A DNA stretch of 64,000 nt from Sediminibacterium sp. (GCA_030158665.1 JAOASM010000027.1:1-64000); one strand, 5' to 3'. Shown: positions 41,166 through 51,820, counted from the stretch's first letter. Numbers and translations are program-made. Notes: generated from the sequence alone by a model not told the origin.

Positions 41166-41762
41166 ATGGAAAACGAAAAACAAGAATTTACGATCACGGT
41201 ATATACCGAAAACCAAGTTGGTTTGTTGAATCGTATTGCCATTATTTTTTCGAGAAGAAAAATAAATGTAGAGAGTTTAAATACGTCTCCTTCAGAAGTA
41301 CAAGGCATACATCGTTTTACTATTGTGGTAGTAGAGTCAAAAGACGTGGTGATTAAAGTGGTAAGACAAATTGAAAAGCAAGTAGAAGTATTGAAAGCCT
41401 ATTATAATACCAACGACGAAATCGTATGGCAGGAGTTGGCCTTATATAAAGTATTGTCGGATGAGATTACAGAAAAGGTAAAAGTAGAAAGGTTGTTGAG
41501 AGAGTTTGGTGCAAGAGCAGTAGCGATCAGAAAAGACTTTATCGTTTTTGAAACCACAGGACATAGAGAGGAAACTAATAAGTTGATGGAAGCATTGGCG
41601 CCATTCGGTTTGGTGGAGTTTGTAAGAAGTGCGAGGGTGGCCATCATCAAAGAAAGTGCAGGCTTCCATGAAAAACTAAAAGACTTCGAAAAAAGAGAGC
41701 CAGGAGACGAACTTATAGAAAACGAATACTTGGGGAAAAGAGAAGCAGTTTTCACCATGTAA
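41166..41762 (+). CDS. ilvN: acetolactate synthase small subunit
   Basis: ACT domain TVYTENQVGLLNRIAIIFSRRKINVESLNTSPSE. Confidence 0.93.
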   Translation: MENEKQEFTITVYTENQVGLLNRIAIIFSRRKINVESLNTSPSEVQGIHRFTIVVVESKDVVIKVVRQIEKQVEVLKAYYNTNDEIVWQELALYKVLSDEITEKVKVERLLREFGARAVAIRKDFIVFETTGHREETNKLMEALAPFGLVEFVRSARVAIIKESAGFHEKLKDFEKREPGDELIENEYLGKREAVFTM

Positions 41763-41842
41763 ACGAAACGTATATTTTTTACAAGCGATCATTATAAAGT
41801 ATCATCACATTCAAATCTTTCAATTCATAAACTAAACAAATC

Positions 41843-42898
41843 ATGGCAAAATTAAATTTCGGAGGTACCGAAGAAAATGTGGTAACCCGCGAAGAGTTCC
41901 CATTAGCAAAAGCACAAGAAGTATTAAAAAATGAAGTTGTAGCAGTCATTGGATATGGCGTACAAGGACCAGGTCAAGCATTGAACCAAAAAGAAAATGG
42001 GGTGAATGTGATTGTAGGTCAAAGAAAAAATTCAAAATCATGGGATAAGGCAATCGCAGACGGATTTGTTCCAGGCCAAACCTTATTTGAAATAGAAGAA
42101 GCATTAGAGAAAGGAACCATTATTTGTTATTTATTGAGCGACGCTGCACAAATCGCAATGTGGCCAACAGTAAAGAAACACTTAACGCCAGGTAAGGCAT
42201 TGTATTTCTCTCATGGATTCGGTATCACTTATAAAGAGCAAACAGGTATCGTACCTCCTGCAGATGTGGATGTGATTTTAGTTGCACCAAAAGGATCAGG
42301 TACTTCACTAAGAAGAATGTTTTTACAAGGACGTGGCTTGAACTCAAGTTATGCGATCTTCCAAGACGCAACAGGTAAAGCACATGACAGAGTAATTGCA
42401 TTGGGTATTGCGGTTGGGTCTGGCTATTTGTTTGAAACCAATTTCAAAAAGGAAGTGTATTCAGATTTAACTGGAGAGCGTGGTACCTTGATGGGCGCTA
42501 TCCAAGGTATTTTTGCGGCACAATATGAAGTGTTGCGTAAGAATGGACATAGCCCTTCTGAATCATTCAACGAAACAGTAGAAGAATTAACACAATCATT
42601 GATGCCACTAGTAGCAGAAAACGGAATGGATTGGATGTATGCCAACTGTTCAACAACTGCACAAAGAGGTGCGTTGGATTGGTGGAAGAAATTCCGTGAT
42701 GCCACTTTGCCAGTATTCACCGATTTATATGAAAGCGTAGCAACTGGAAAAGAATCTGCACGTTCAATTGATTTGAATAGTAAAGCAGACTACCGTGAAA
42801 AATTAGAAGTGGAATTAGCAGAACTACATAATAGTGAAATGTGGCAGGCAGGAAGAACTGTAAGAAGTTTACGTCCAGAGAATCAGCCAGCAAAATAA
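41843..42898 (+). CDS. ilvC: ketol-acid reductoisomerase
   Basis: VAVIGYGVQGPGQALNQKENGVNVIVGQRK. Confidence 0.96.
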   Translation: MAKLNFGGTEENVVTREEFPLAKAQEVLKNEVVAVIGYGVQGPGQALNQKENGVNVIVGQRKNSKSWDKAIADGFVPGQTLFEIEEALEKGTIICYLLSDAAQIAMWPTVKKHLTPGKALYFSHGFGITYKEQTGIVPPADVDVILVAPKGSGTSLRRMFLQGRGLNSSYAIFQDATGKAHDRVIALGIAVGSGYLFETNFKKEVYSDLTGERGTLMGAIQGIFAAQYEVLRKNGHSPSESFNETVEELTQSLMPLVAENGMDWMYANCSTTAQRGALDWWKKFRDATLPVFTDLYESVATGKESARSIDLNSKADYREKLEVELAELHNSEMWQAGRTVRSLRPENQPAK

Positions 42899-42915
42899 AT
42901 GTGAAAGAATCAGTA

Positions 42916-44190
42916 ATGAGCGAAACAAAATTTGTAATCGATCCTGCACTCGATATTGAGGGCGCAATGCAAAGACTAAAGTCGGTGGTAACACATACCC
43001 CACTGCAGTATAATGCAAACTTGTCTCGTAAATATCAGTGCAGGGTTTATTTGAAAAGAGAAGACTTACAAATTGTACGTTCTTATAAATTAAGAGGCGC
43101 CTACAATATGATGCGTCAACTTTCTGCAGACCAATTGGCAAAAGGCGTTGTGTGTGCAAGCGCAGGCAACCATGCACAAGGCTTTGCTTATAGCTGTAAA
43201 AAATTAGGAGTCAAGGGTGTGGTGTTTATGCCCATCCCATCCCCACAGCAAAAAGTATCACAAACAAAAATGTTTGGAGAAGATTTTGTAGAAGTAAAAT
43301 TAGTGGGCGATACATTTGATGACACCGCAGTAGCAGCAAAAGCATATACACTAGAACATGGTATGACTTTTATTCCACCCTTTGATCATCCAGATATTAT
43401 TTCAGGACAGGCAACTGTAGGTGTAGAAATTGTAGAAGACTTACCACAGTTCACGCAGGATCCAATCGATTATTTATTCTTACCCATTGGAGGCGGCGGA
43501 TTGAGCGCCGGTGTTGGTGCCTATTTTAAATCAAGATCGCCTCACACAAAAATAATCGGACTAGAGCCAGAAGGAGCGCCAAGTATGTTGGCGGCGATGA
43601 AGGCAGGACATCCGGTTGAATTAGACAGCATCGACAAATTTGTGGATGGCGCATCTGTAAAGCGTGTTGGCGATCACAACTTTGCTATCTGTAAAAATGT
43701 ATTGGATGAAGTACACTTAGTACCAGAGGGAAAAATCTGCACTACCATTTTAGATATGTACAATGAGGAAGCGATTGTGGTAGAGCCAGCAGGAGCAATG
43801 TCAATAGCTGTATTGGATGATTATGCAGAACAAATCAAAGGAAAGAATGTATTGTGTGTTGTAAGTGGTGGTAATAATGATATCGCAAGGATGCAGGAAA
43901 TAAAAGAGCGTTCTTTAATCTATGAGGGGTTAAAACATTATTTCTTGATTCGCTTTGCACAGAGACCAGGTGCATTAAAAGATTTTGTGAACAAGGTATT
44001 GGGAGACAATGACGATATCACTAGGTTTGAGTACATACAAAAGCATAATAAAGAATCAGGACCAGCATTGGTTGGATTAGAGCTAAGGTCCAAATCGGAC
44101 TATACCGAGCTGATAGAAAAGATGAAGCAATATCAGATCAACTACAATGAAATCAATAAAGACGACAATATCTATGGGTATTTAATTTAA
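42916..44190 (+). CDS. ilvA: threonine ammonia-lyase with one C-terminal ACT-like domain (start trimmed)
   Basis: KREDLQIVRSYKLRGAYNMM; SAGNHAQGFAYSC; GGGGLSAGVG. Confidence 0.94.
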   Translation: MSETKFVIDPALDIEGAMQRLKSVVTHTPLQYNANLSRKYQCRVYLKREDLQIVRSYKLRGAYNMMRQLSADQLAKGVVCASAGNHAQGFAYSCKKLGVKGVVFMPIPSPQQKVSQTKMFGEDFVEVKLVGDTFDDTAVAAKAYTLEHGMTFIPPFDHPDIISGQATVGVEIVEDLPQFTQDPIDYLFLPIGGGGLSAGVGAYFKSRSPHTKIIGLEPEGAPSMLAAMKAGHPVELDSIDKFVDGASVKRVGDHNFAICKNVLDEVHLVPEGKICTTILDMYNEEAIVVEPAGAMSIAVLDDYAEQIKGKNVLCVVSGGNNDIARMQEIKERSLIYEGLKHYFLIRFAQRPGALKDFVNKVLGDNDDITRFEYIQKHNKESGPALVGLELRSKSDYTELIEKMKQYQINYNEINKDDNIYGYLI

Positions 44191-44194
44191 GACC

Positions 44195-44202
44195 TAACTT
44201 TG
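44195..44202 (+). promoter_or_regulatory. candidate internal promoter -7 box for thrABC
   Basis: TAACTTTG in the 77-nt ilvA-thrA gap. Confidence 0.5.
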
Positions 44203-44267
44203 CGGTCATCTAGCAATAGAGGGGAAAAGAAGGCAAATTGAATCGTCGTTAAGGAAAAATAAATACT

Positions 44268-46733
44268 ATGCAGGTTTTAAAGTTTGGAGGAAGTTCAGTA
44301 GGTACACCAGAAGCTATTTCAAAAGTAATAGCGATTGTGAAAGAGCGTGTAAAAACAACACCAACTATTGTGGTGGTATCTGCAATGAGCGGTGTAACAG
44401 ATCAATTGATTTTGTTAGCACAAAGTGCTGCACAAGGAAACGAAGCCTACAAAACGATTATTCAAAACTTAGAACAAAAACATTTAGACGCAGTACGTGC
44501 ATTATTGCCGATACAACAACAGTCGGGTACATTGAGCATGGTCAAGCAATTGATGAATGAAATTGAATCTAATTGTGATGGCTTATTTATGCTAAGAGAG
44601 TTGACCATGCGCATGCAGGATCGATTGATTAGCTATGGAGAAATTTTATCTTCAAAAATTATTGCAGCTGCATTTGAAGCAGAAGGCGTAGATCAAGTTT
44701 GGTTGGATTCAAGAGCCATGATCAAAACCAATAGCAAATATTTCAATGCGGTTGTAGACAGATCAGCAACGATTAAAACAATCCAAGCCTATTTTGCCAC
44801 GCCATCTAACAAGCATGCCTTGTATATGGCGCCTGGTTTTATCGCATCAGATGCAGAAGGCAATACCACCACATTAGGAAGAGGTGGATCAGATTATACA
44901 GGTGCAATTTATGCAGCTTCTTTAAAAGCAACTGTCTTAGAAATATGGACAGATGTCAGTGGTATGATGACTGCAGATCCAAGAATGGTGCATAATGCAA
45001 AAGAGATTCCAAAAATTTCTTATCAAGAAGCGATGGAGTTATCGCATTTTGGCGCCAAGATTATTTATCCTCCAACCATTCAACCAGTGATGCGTGAAAA
45101 CATTCCTGTTTGGATCAAGAATACCTTTGAGCCGGAGCATCCAGGTACATTGATTGAAAATGAATCACCTAAAGACGATAATTTTATTCGTGGTATCTCC
45201 AGCATCAAAGATATATGCCTATTGAGTTTGGAAGGAGCAGGTATGGTAGGTATACCAGGTTTCTCAAAAAGATTGTTTGATGCTTTGGCCAAAAAACAGA
45301 TCAATGTTATTTTAATCACACAGAGTTCTTCGGAGCATTCAATCTGTGTGGGTGTGAATGTACAGGACACGCATATGGCGAAGATTGCCGTGGATGCAGA
45401 ATTTGAACAAGAGATCAATACACAGGTAGTAGAGCCATTGATTATTGAAAAAGATTTATCCATCATTGCTTTGGTAGGTGAGCAAATGCGCAACCATCCA
45501 GGGGTGAGTGGAAAAATGTTTGGTGTCTTAGGACGCAATGGTATCAATGTACGCGCGATCGCGCAAGGTTCATCTGAGAAAAACATTACCGCAGTGATTG
45601 CATCGCAGGATGTACGCAAAGCGATCAACGTATTACACGAAGAATTCTTTGAGACTTCTTACAAGCAAGTGAATGTGTATCTAGCCGGTGCAGGTAATGT
45701 AGGTGGTAAACTAATAGAGCAAATCAAAAAACAGGTTCCTTATTTACAATCCACTTTAAGATTGCAAATTAATATTGTAGGGATAGCGAATAGTAAAAAG
45801 CAATTGATTAATATAGAAGGCATTGATTTAAGTAATTGGAGAGATCAATTGGCTGCAGCACCAGCAGGTACTATTACAGATTATGTAGCAGCTATTTTAG
45901 AAAACAATTTACGTAATTCTATATTTGTTGATGTCACTGCACACGCCACAGTCGCAGATACCTATGCTCGGTTATTGAGTAAGGCGGTATCAGTGGTGGC
46001 ATGTAATAAAATAGCTTGTTCATCACCTTATGCGCACTATGCAAAATTAAAGGCCTTAGCTAGAACCTATAGTGCAGCCTTTTTATTTGAAACCAATGTG
46101 GGCGCAAGCTTACCCATTATAGGCACACTGAATGATCTAATCCGAAGTGGAGATAAGATTAACAAGATAGAAGCAGTTTTATCGGGCACATTGAATTTTG
46201 TGTTTAATAATTATAACGGCACCAAATCATTTGCACAGGTGGTAAGGCAGGCACAGGATGAGGGATATACAGAACCAGATCCAAGATTAGATTTAGGAGG
46301 AACAGACGTTATGCGTAAAGTGATGATTTTAGCGCGTGAAGCTGGACATAAATTAGAAATGGAAGATATTGCGAATGAGGCCTTCTTGCCAGCAAGCTGT
46401 TTTAATGGATCAGTAGATGATTTTTATGCAGAGATGGAAAAACAAGAAGCACATTTCAAAAAATTATATGAAGCAGCAGCAGCTGAAGGATGCAAGTTGA
46501 AATTTGTAGCGAAGTTTGAAAGAGCTGAAAATGGACAAGGTGTTGCGAAAGTGGGATTACAACATATCCAACCAAGTTCAGACTTCTATCATTTATATGG
46601 AAAGGACAATTTAGTTTTATTCTATTCTGAAAGGTATCCTGAATTACCATTGGTGATAAAGGGAGCAGGTGCTGGTGCAGATGTCACCGCATCAGGGGTG
46701 TTTGCAGATATCATAAGAGCAGCAAGAGTTTAA
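44268..46733 (+). CDS. thrA: bifunctional aspartate kinase/homoserine dehydrogenase
   Basis: MQVLKFGGSSVGTPEAI; two ACT repeats; AGAGNVGGKLIEQI Rossmann; GGTDVMRKVMILARE. Confidence 0.95.
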   Translation: MQVLKFGGSSVGTPEAISKVIAIVKERVKTTPTIVVVSAMSGVTDQLILLAQSAAQGNEAYKTIIQNLEQKHLDAVRALLPIQQQSGTLSMVKQLMNEIESNCDGLFMLRELTMRMQDRLISYGEILSSKIIAAAFEAEGVDQVWLDSRAMIKTNSKYFNAVVDRSATIKTIQAYFATPSNKHALYMAPGFIASDAEGNTTTLGRGGSDYTGAIYAASLKATVLEIWTDVSGMMTADPRMVHNAKEIPKISYQEAMELSHFGAKIIYPPTIQPVMRENIPVWIKNTFEPEHPGTLIENESPKDDNFIRGISSIKDICLLSLEGAGMVGIPGFSKRLFDALAKKQINVILITQSSSEHSICVGVNVQDTHMAKIAVDAEFEQEINTQVVEPLIIEKDLSIIALVGEQMRNHPGVSGKMFGVLGRNGINVRAIAQGSSEKNITAVIASQDVRKAINVLHEEFFETSYKQVNVYLAGAGNVGGKLIEQIKKQVPYLQSTLRLQINIVGIANSKKQLINIEGIDLSNWRDQLAAAPAGTITDYVAAILENNLRNSIFVDVTAHATVADTYARLLSKAVSVVACNKIACSSPYAHYAKLKALARTYSAAFLFETNVGASLPIIGTLNDLIRSGDKINKIEAVLSGTLNFVFNNYNGTKSFAQVVRQAQDEGYTEPDPRLDLGGTDVMRKVMILAREAGHKLEMEDIANEAFLPASCFNGSVDDFYAEMEKQEAHFKKLYEAAAAEGCKLKFVAKFERAENGQGVAKVGLQHIQPSSDFYHLYGKDNLVLFYSERYPELPLVIKGAGAGADVTASGVFADIIRAARV

Positions 46734-46744
46734 TTTAATAATGT

Positions 46745-47761
46745 ATGTTTGAAATCAATCAATGGATAAAAATTAAAGCACCAGCTACCGTAGCCAATAT
46801 GGTTTGCGGGTTTGATATATTGGGCTTTGCTGTGAACAATCCATATGATGCGATGGAGATGCGCAGAGTAGAACGCACAAAAGAACATAGTTCAGCTTCT
46901 TCAACAAGTTCAATTATTTCTGCGATTAAGATCATCAATCTTGACGATTATAATTTACCCACCGATCCAGAGAAAAACGTAGCCGGTGCGGCATTGATCG
47001 CACTCATCGAAGCTTATGAAGAGCAAGTGCAGTTGGGCAATCCAAAGGCAACTATTCCGGTAGGCCAGTTGGCTTTTGAAGTTAAAATCAACAAACTCAT
47101 TAAACCAGGATCAGGCGTAGGATCAAGCGCGGCAAGTTCTGCAGGTGCAGTTGTTGGCGCCAATCATTTATTGGGCAACCTGTTTACAAAAGATGATTTA
47201 GTGCGTTTTGCAATGAATGGTGAAAAACTAGCATCAGGTGTAAAGCATGCAGACAATATCGCACCTTGTATTTTTGGCGGTGTGACATTGGTAAGAAGCA
47301 TTTTTCCGTTGGAAGTAATTGCACTACCCTCACCTATTTTACATGTAACGATTGTACATCCGCAGATAGAAGTAAAAACATCCGATGCGCGAAGTATCTT
47401 AAAACAAAATATACAATTAAAAGATGCCATCAAGCAATGGGGCAATATCGCAGGCTTGGTAGCGGGATTGATGAAAGGAGATTATGATTTAATTGGTAGA
47501 TCCTTGGAAGATGTGATCATTGAACCCATTCGTTCTATATTGATACCAGGATTTGATGAATTGAAAGCAGCATGTAAGGCAGCAGGTGCATTGGGAGGAG
47601 GGATTTCAGGATCAGGGCCATCCATCTTTTTCTTGAGTAAGGAACAGTCCACTGCGTTTGCCGTAGAAAAAGAAATGAAAAAATTATACACGCGAATTGG
47701 TTTGCCACATCATACTTATGTGACCTCTATCAATGGCGCTGGTGTAGAAGTAGAATTGTAG
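46745..47761 (+). CDS. thrB: homoserine kinase
   Basis: IKAPATVANMVCGFDILGFAV; PGSGVGSSAASSAGAVVGAN (GHMP kinase). Confidence 0.94.
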   Translation: MFEINQWIKIKAPATVANMVCGFDILGFAVNNPYDAMEMRRVERTKEHSSASSTSSIISAIKIINLDDYNLPTDPEKNVAGAALIALIEAYEEQVQLGNPKATIPVGQLAFEVKINKLIKPGSGVGSSAASSAGAVVGANHLLGNLFTKDDLVRFAMNGEKLASGVKHADNIAPCIFGGVTLVRSIFPLEVIALPSPILHVTIVHPQIEVKTSDARSILKQNIQLKDAIKQWGNIAGLVAGLMKGDYDLIGRSLEDVIIEPIRSILIPGFDELKAACKAAGALGGGISGSGPSIFFLSKEQSTAFAVEKEMKKLYTRIGLPHHTYVTSINGAGVEVEL

Positions 47762-47849
47762 ATAAAACAAAGTGATTTGTATTCACTTATAAATTGTATT
47801 ACTAAAGTAAAAATGTTTTACTTAGGTTTATAAAAGGAAACAACTAAAG

Positions 47850-49199
47850 ATGGAATATTATAGTTTAGGAAAACAATCTGCGAATGTCGATTTTAAAATT
47901 GCAGCCATTACTGGACAAGCGCCAGATAAGGGATTGTATTTTCCAACTACAATTCCTCAGTTGACTGCCGAGCAAATAGAAAGATTCAAAACATTAGATA
48001 AGGCGAGCTTGGCATTTGAAGTGATGCGTCCTTATGTTGGAGGCACAATTGATGATGCAAGTTTGAAGCAAATTTGTAAAGAGACAATTGATTTTGATTT
48101 TCCATTAGTCCCTATTACATCTAATATTAAAGCACTAGAGCTATTTCATGGACCTACCCTCGCTTTTAAAGACGTGGGTGCAAGATTTATGAGTAGATGT
48201 TTGGGTTATTTTTCTAAAACTTCATCTTCAAATAACAATACCGTTCTTGTTGCCACTTCTGGAGATACTGGTGGCGCAGTAGCCAATGGCTTTTTAGGTG
48301 TTGAAGGTGTGCAGGTAATTATTTTATATCCAAAAGGGAAAGTGAGTCCGATACAAGAATTGCAATTGACTACCTGCGGACAAAATATCACAGCTTTAGA
48401 AGTAGATGGAAGTTTTGATGATTGTCAAGCGATTGTCAAGGAGGCATTTATGGATGCCGATTTAAATGCAGCCTATCATTTAACTTCTGCTAACTCAATT
48501 AATGTAGCAAGATGGTTGCCGCAACAATTGTATTATTTCTTTGCATGGCAACAATGGGTTGCACAATATGGAGACAATACGCCCATGCATATCGTGGTGC
48601 CAAGTGGTAACTTCGGTAATATATGTGCGGGGATGATGGCCAAAGCAAGTGGCTTGCCATTGGGACATTTTGTAGCAGCCTGCAATGACAATAATGTGGT
48701 GACAAGGTATCTGTCTACTGGAAATTATGAAGTCAAAAAATCAGTAGAGACGATTTCAAATGCAATGGATGTAGGTAACCCAAGTAATTTCGTTCGCATC
48801 CTTGAGATCATGCAAAACAACTTTGATCAACTTAAAAATGCGTTGAGTAGTTATAGCTATGATGATATCTCAACGCAAGCTGCCATCACAAGGGTCTATA
48901 ATGATTATGGCTATACCTTAGATCCACATGGTGCCGTTGCATTTTTAGCAGCAGAAGAATTTATCCATGACCACGAACACGCCATTACCCATTATAATCA
49001 TACCGTGGAATCAATGCCTGTGCATGCGGTTATTTTAGAAACGGCCCATCCTGTAAAATTCCCAGAGGTAGTTGAAGAAGCCATTGGACATTCACTAACC
49101 ATCCCAGCTTCTGTTCAATATTTATTAGATAAGCCAAAGCAATCCATTCCACTTGCTGCAACCTATGCTGCATTTAAGCAATGGATGCTGCGTAAATAA
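47850..49199 (+). CDS. thrC: threonine synthase
   Basis: FHGPTLAFKDVGARFM; ATSGDTGGAVANGF. Confidence 0.95.
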   Translation: MEYYSLGKQSANVDFKIAAITGQAPDKGLYFPTTIPQLTAEQIERFKTLDKASLAFEVMRPYVGGTIDDASLKQICKETIDFDFPLVPITSNIKALELFHGPTLAFKDVGARFMSRCLGYFSKTSSSNNNTVLVATSGDTGGAVANGFLGVEGVQVIILYPKGKVSPIQELQLTTCGQNITALEVDGSFDDCQAIVKEAFMDADLNAAYHLTSANSINVARWLPQQLYYFFAWQQWVAQYGDNTPMHIVVPSGNFGNICAGMMAKASGLPLGHFVAACNDNNVVTRYLSTGNYEVKKSVETISNAMDVGNPSNFVRILEIMQNNFDQLKNALSSYSYDDISTQAAITRVYNDYGYTLDPHGAVAFLAAEEFIHDHEHAITHYNHTVESMPVHAVILETAHPVKFPEVVEEAIGHSLTIPASVQYLLDKPKQSIPLAATYAAFKQWMLRK

Positions 49200-49224
49200 A
49201 AACGGCCCCGTTGAAGGGGCCGTT
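49195..49224 (-). terminator. terminator of the S9 peptidase gene (also lies just past thrC)
   Basis: Minus strand AACGGCCCCTTCAACGGGGCCGTTTTTATTT. Confidence 0.8.
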
Positions 49225-49273
49225 GAGAGTTCATGTATTGTAAACTAGAAATAAATTATATTCTAGTTAATGT

Positions 49274-51709
49274 TTATTTTCCTTTCAAGTATTTATCCAA
49301 CCAACGTCCTTGCTCGTATAATAAATGCAATACGTTTTCTTTTCCTCTGTAGCCATGTGCCTCATAAGGTAAGTAGACAAAACGAACTGTACCACCGTGT
49401 CCTTTGATAGCTGCATATAAACGCTCACTATTGATTGGGAATGTACCAGTGTTGTCATCCATTTCGCCGTGGGTCAATAAAATAGGTGTTTTAATTTTAT
49501 TCGCATGTGCAAAAGGGCTCATGTCTAAATACAATTGAGGTGCTTGCCAGAAAGTTCTGTCTTCATTTTGGAAACCAAAAGGAGTCAAGGTTCTGTTATA
49601 AGCACCACTACGTGCGATACCTGCTTTAAATAAATTGCTATGTGCAAGTACGTTTGCAGTCATGAAGGCGCCATAGCTATGACCACCAATTGCAAACTTA
49701 TTACGATCACTCACACCCATGCTCACTAATTTGTCAATCGCAGCAGTCGCATTCAAGATCAATTGATTGACAAAATCGTCGTTTGGTTTTTTATCAGGAG
49801 AAGTTGCCACAATCGGCATTTCAGCATTGTCCAAGATCGCATAACCTTGTGTTACATAAAATACTGGAGAGCCCCAACTTAATAAAGTAAACTTATGTTG
49901 GTTACCTCTGATCTGGCTAGCGTCAGCAGCACTTGTAAATTCTCTAGGATAAGCCCAAAGCAATGTAGGTAAAGGACCATCTTTTTCTTTGTTGTAGCCC
50001 TTAGGTAAATACAAGTCGCCAGTTAAGTCAACACCATCTGCTCTTTTGTATTTAATTTTTTCTTTTGTTACCCCTTCCATACTTGCATAAGGATTGCTGA
50101 AGCTCGTTAAGGCTACAGAAGTATTGGCTTGTAAAGATTTTAAATAATAGTTAGGTACTTCTTTTTCTGTTTCTCTGCGTGTGATAATTTTCAAAGTTGC
50201 AGCATCTAATACATCCACTACATATTCAAAACAATCTTCTTTACTGCGCCAGATGATTTCATTGGTTTTAGTATCTAAGTTGTAGATAGATAAGTAAGGA
50301 AGATCTCCTTTATCAGAAGCACCAGTGGTGTTGTTCATTAAAACTGAACGGCCATTGTTTACTGTCGCAATCACATCTTTTCCGAACTTATTTTTATGGG
50401 TAACAGGATTGCCTAAGTTGGTATACGCGTCTGTTAAACTACGCTCGTATAAAGTGGTTAAACTTTGTGCTTTATGATTGTAGATGCTTACTTTATAACG
50501 TTGCTTTGTTCTTAATACTTCAGTCACTAATGCTAAGGTTTCATCGCCCCAGCTGATATTAGAAAAACGAGTGACTGTTTTAAATAATTCTTTCGGTGTT
50601 TCATTGAAAGGAGCTGATATCGCCATCACCGCGTCATGGAAGGGCACAGCTTTTTTAATCAAGCCACTATCTAAAGGCATTGCATACACAATGGTAGCCG
50701 CTTCATCGTCCTTCCATTCAAAACCACGAGGTGCATTTTGCACATTGTCATAACCACTTGCTGTTCCTTCTGAAGAAGGTAATTGAGCAATTGTTTTTAC
50801 TAAGGCACCGTTTTTATCCAATACTTGCATAGAAGAAGCAAAACCATAAGCAGTCACTAAATAAGAGAATGGCTTATTTAAAGTGCGCGTAAGGATATAA
50901 TTTTTATCAGGAGAGATGCTAAAGCTATTGGTTAATGCAGGTGCACCAATTTTAGTCTCTACACCGTTTTTGTTTTTAACCAATTGACTCTTCGCTAAAA
51001 ATTCAAACACATATTCGTCATAAGGAGATTTGATCAAATCTTGATACGTCACGCTAGGTGCAGCTTTACCTAAGTTCTCTTGAATGGTTGGGCCTTTAGG
51101 TGTGATGGGTCTTTTTGCTAAAGCACTTGCAGTGTTCACATTTACTTTATACATCACTGTGGCGTCATCTAACCAAACAAGGCTAGCACCTAAAATTAAA
51201 TTCGCTGCAGTTTTATTTATTTTTTGACAAGTCAAAGTAGATAGGTCAATGACATACACATCCACTGCTGTTGCTGTGATATTGTAGAATGCAATTTTAT
51301 TTTCAGACGGATTCCATGTTGGGCTCAAAGCAGCAACAGAAGATGGCATGCCTTTGATCGCTACAATTTTATTGCTAGCGATGTCTTTAATCGTCATGCC
51401 CTTGATGTAGTTCTGACGGGTAGGAGAGAAATTGTTGGGATTCAAACGAAGACCAGCAATTTTAAATTCAGCTTGTCCTAGTTCTTCCACTAAAGGATAA
51501 GAAGGACGCTCCATTACAAGCATGTGTTTTGCTTTTCCATCCACACTAATAGAAGGCGTGGGCGCTGCTAATAGTAAGTCAGCAATTTCTTTTGGTGGGA
51601 GTTGATAGGCAGATGCGTCTTGCGCAAATGTGTTCAAGCTCATTAAGGCTAGCATCAACAAGCCAGCGATAGAACCTAAGATTTTTTTAGAACCTATGAT
51701 TTTTTTCAT
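49274..51709 (-). CDS. S9 family prolyl oligopeptidase-type peptidase (start trimmed to MKKIIGSKK)
   Basis: Signal peptide; GGHSYGAFMTANVLAHS; THGEMDDNTG; PYEAHGY. Confidence 0.9.
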   Translation of the reverse strand: MKKIIGSKKILGSIAGLLMLALMSLNTFAQDASAYQLPPKEIADLLLAAPTPSISVDGKAKHMLVMERPSYPLVEELGQAEFKIAGLRLNPNNFSPTRQNYIKGMTIKDIASNKIVAIKGMPSSVAALSPTWNPSENKIAFYNITATAVDVYVIDLSTLTCQKINKTAANLILGASLVWLDDATVMYKVNVNTASALAKRPITPKGPTIQENLGKAAPSVTYQDLIKSPYDEYVFEFLAKSQLVKNKNGVETKIGAPALTNSFSISPDKNYILTRTLNKPFSYLVTAYGFASSMQVLDKNGALVKTIAQLPSSEGTASGYDNVQNAPRGFEWKDDEAATIVYAMPLDSGLIKKAVPFHDAVMAISAPFNETPKELFKTVTRFSNISWGDETLALVTEVLRTKQRYKVSIYNHKAQSLTTLYERSLTDAYTNLGNPVTHKNKFGKDVIATVNNGRSVLMNNTTGASDKGDLPYLSIYNLDTKTNEIIWRSKEDCFEYVVDVLDAATLKIITRRETEKEVPNYYLKSLQANTSVALTSFSNPYASMEGVTKEKIKYKRADGVDLTGDLYLPKGYNKEKDGPLPTLLWAYPREFTSAADASQIRGNQHKFTLLSWGSPVFYVTQGYAILDNAEMPIVATSPDKKPNDDFVNQLILNATAAIDKLVSMGVSDRNKFAIGGHSYGAFMTANVLAHSNLFKAGIARSGAYNRTLTPFGFQNEDRTFWQAPQLYLDMSPFAHANKIKTPILLTHGEMDDNTGTFPINSERLYAAIKGHGGTVRFVYLPYEAHGYRGKENVLHLLYEQGRWLDKYLKGK

Positions 51710-51790
51710 ACAATTTATTTTACCCAAATTAAGATAAAATCTACATTCAGCCCCGCCATCTATCAAAAACAATGGAATTGATTTCAAATA

Positions 51791-51820
51791 AAAAACGGCC
51801 CCTGTGTTAGGAGCCGTTTG
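51791..51820 (-). terminator. terminator of the nitroreductase gene
   Basis: Minus strand AAACGGCTCCTAACACAGGGGCCGTTTTTT. Confidence 0.75.

Noticed and set aside
45080-45628. 182-aa minus-strand ORF inside thrA
   Set aside because: Lies wholly antisense to the conserved aspartokinase coding sequence; Cys/Ser-rich shadow ORF.
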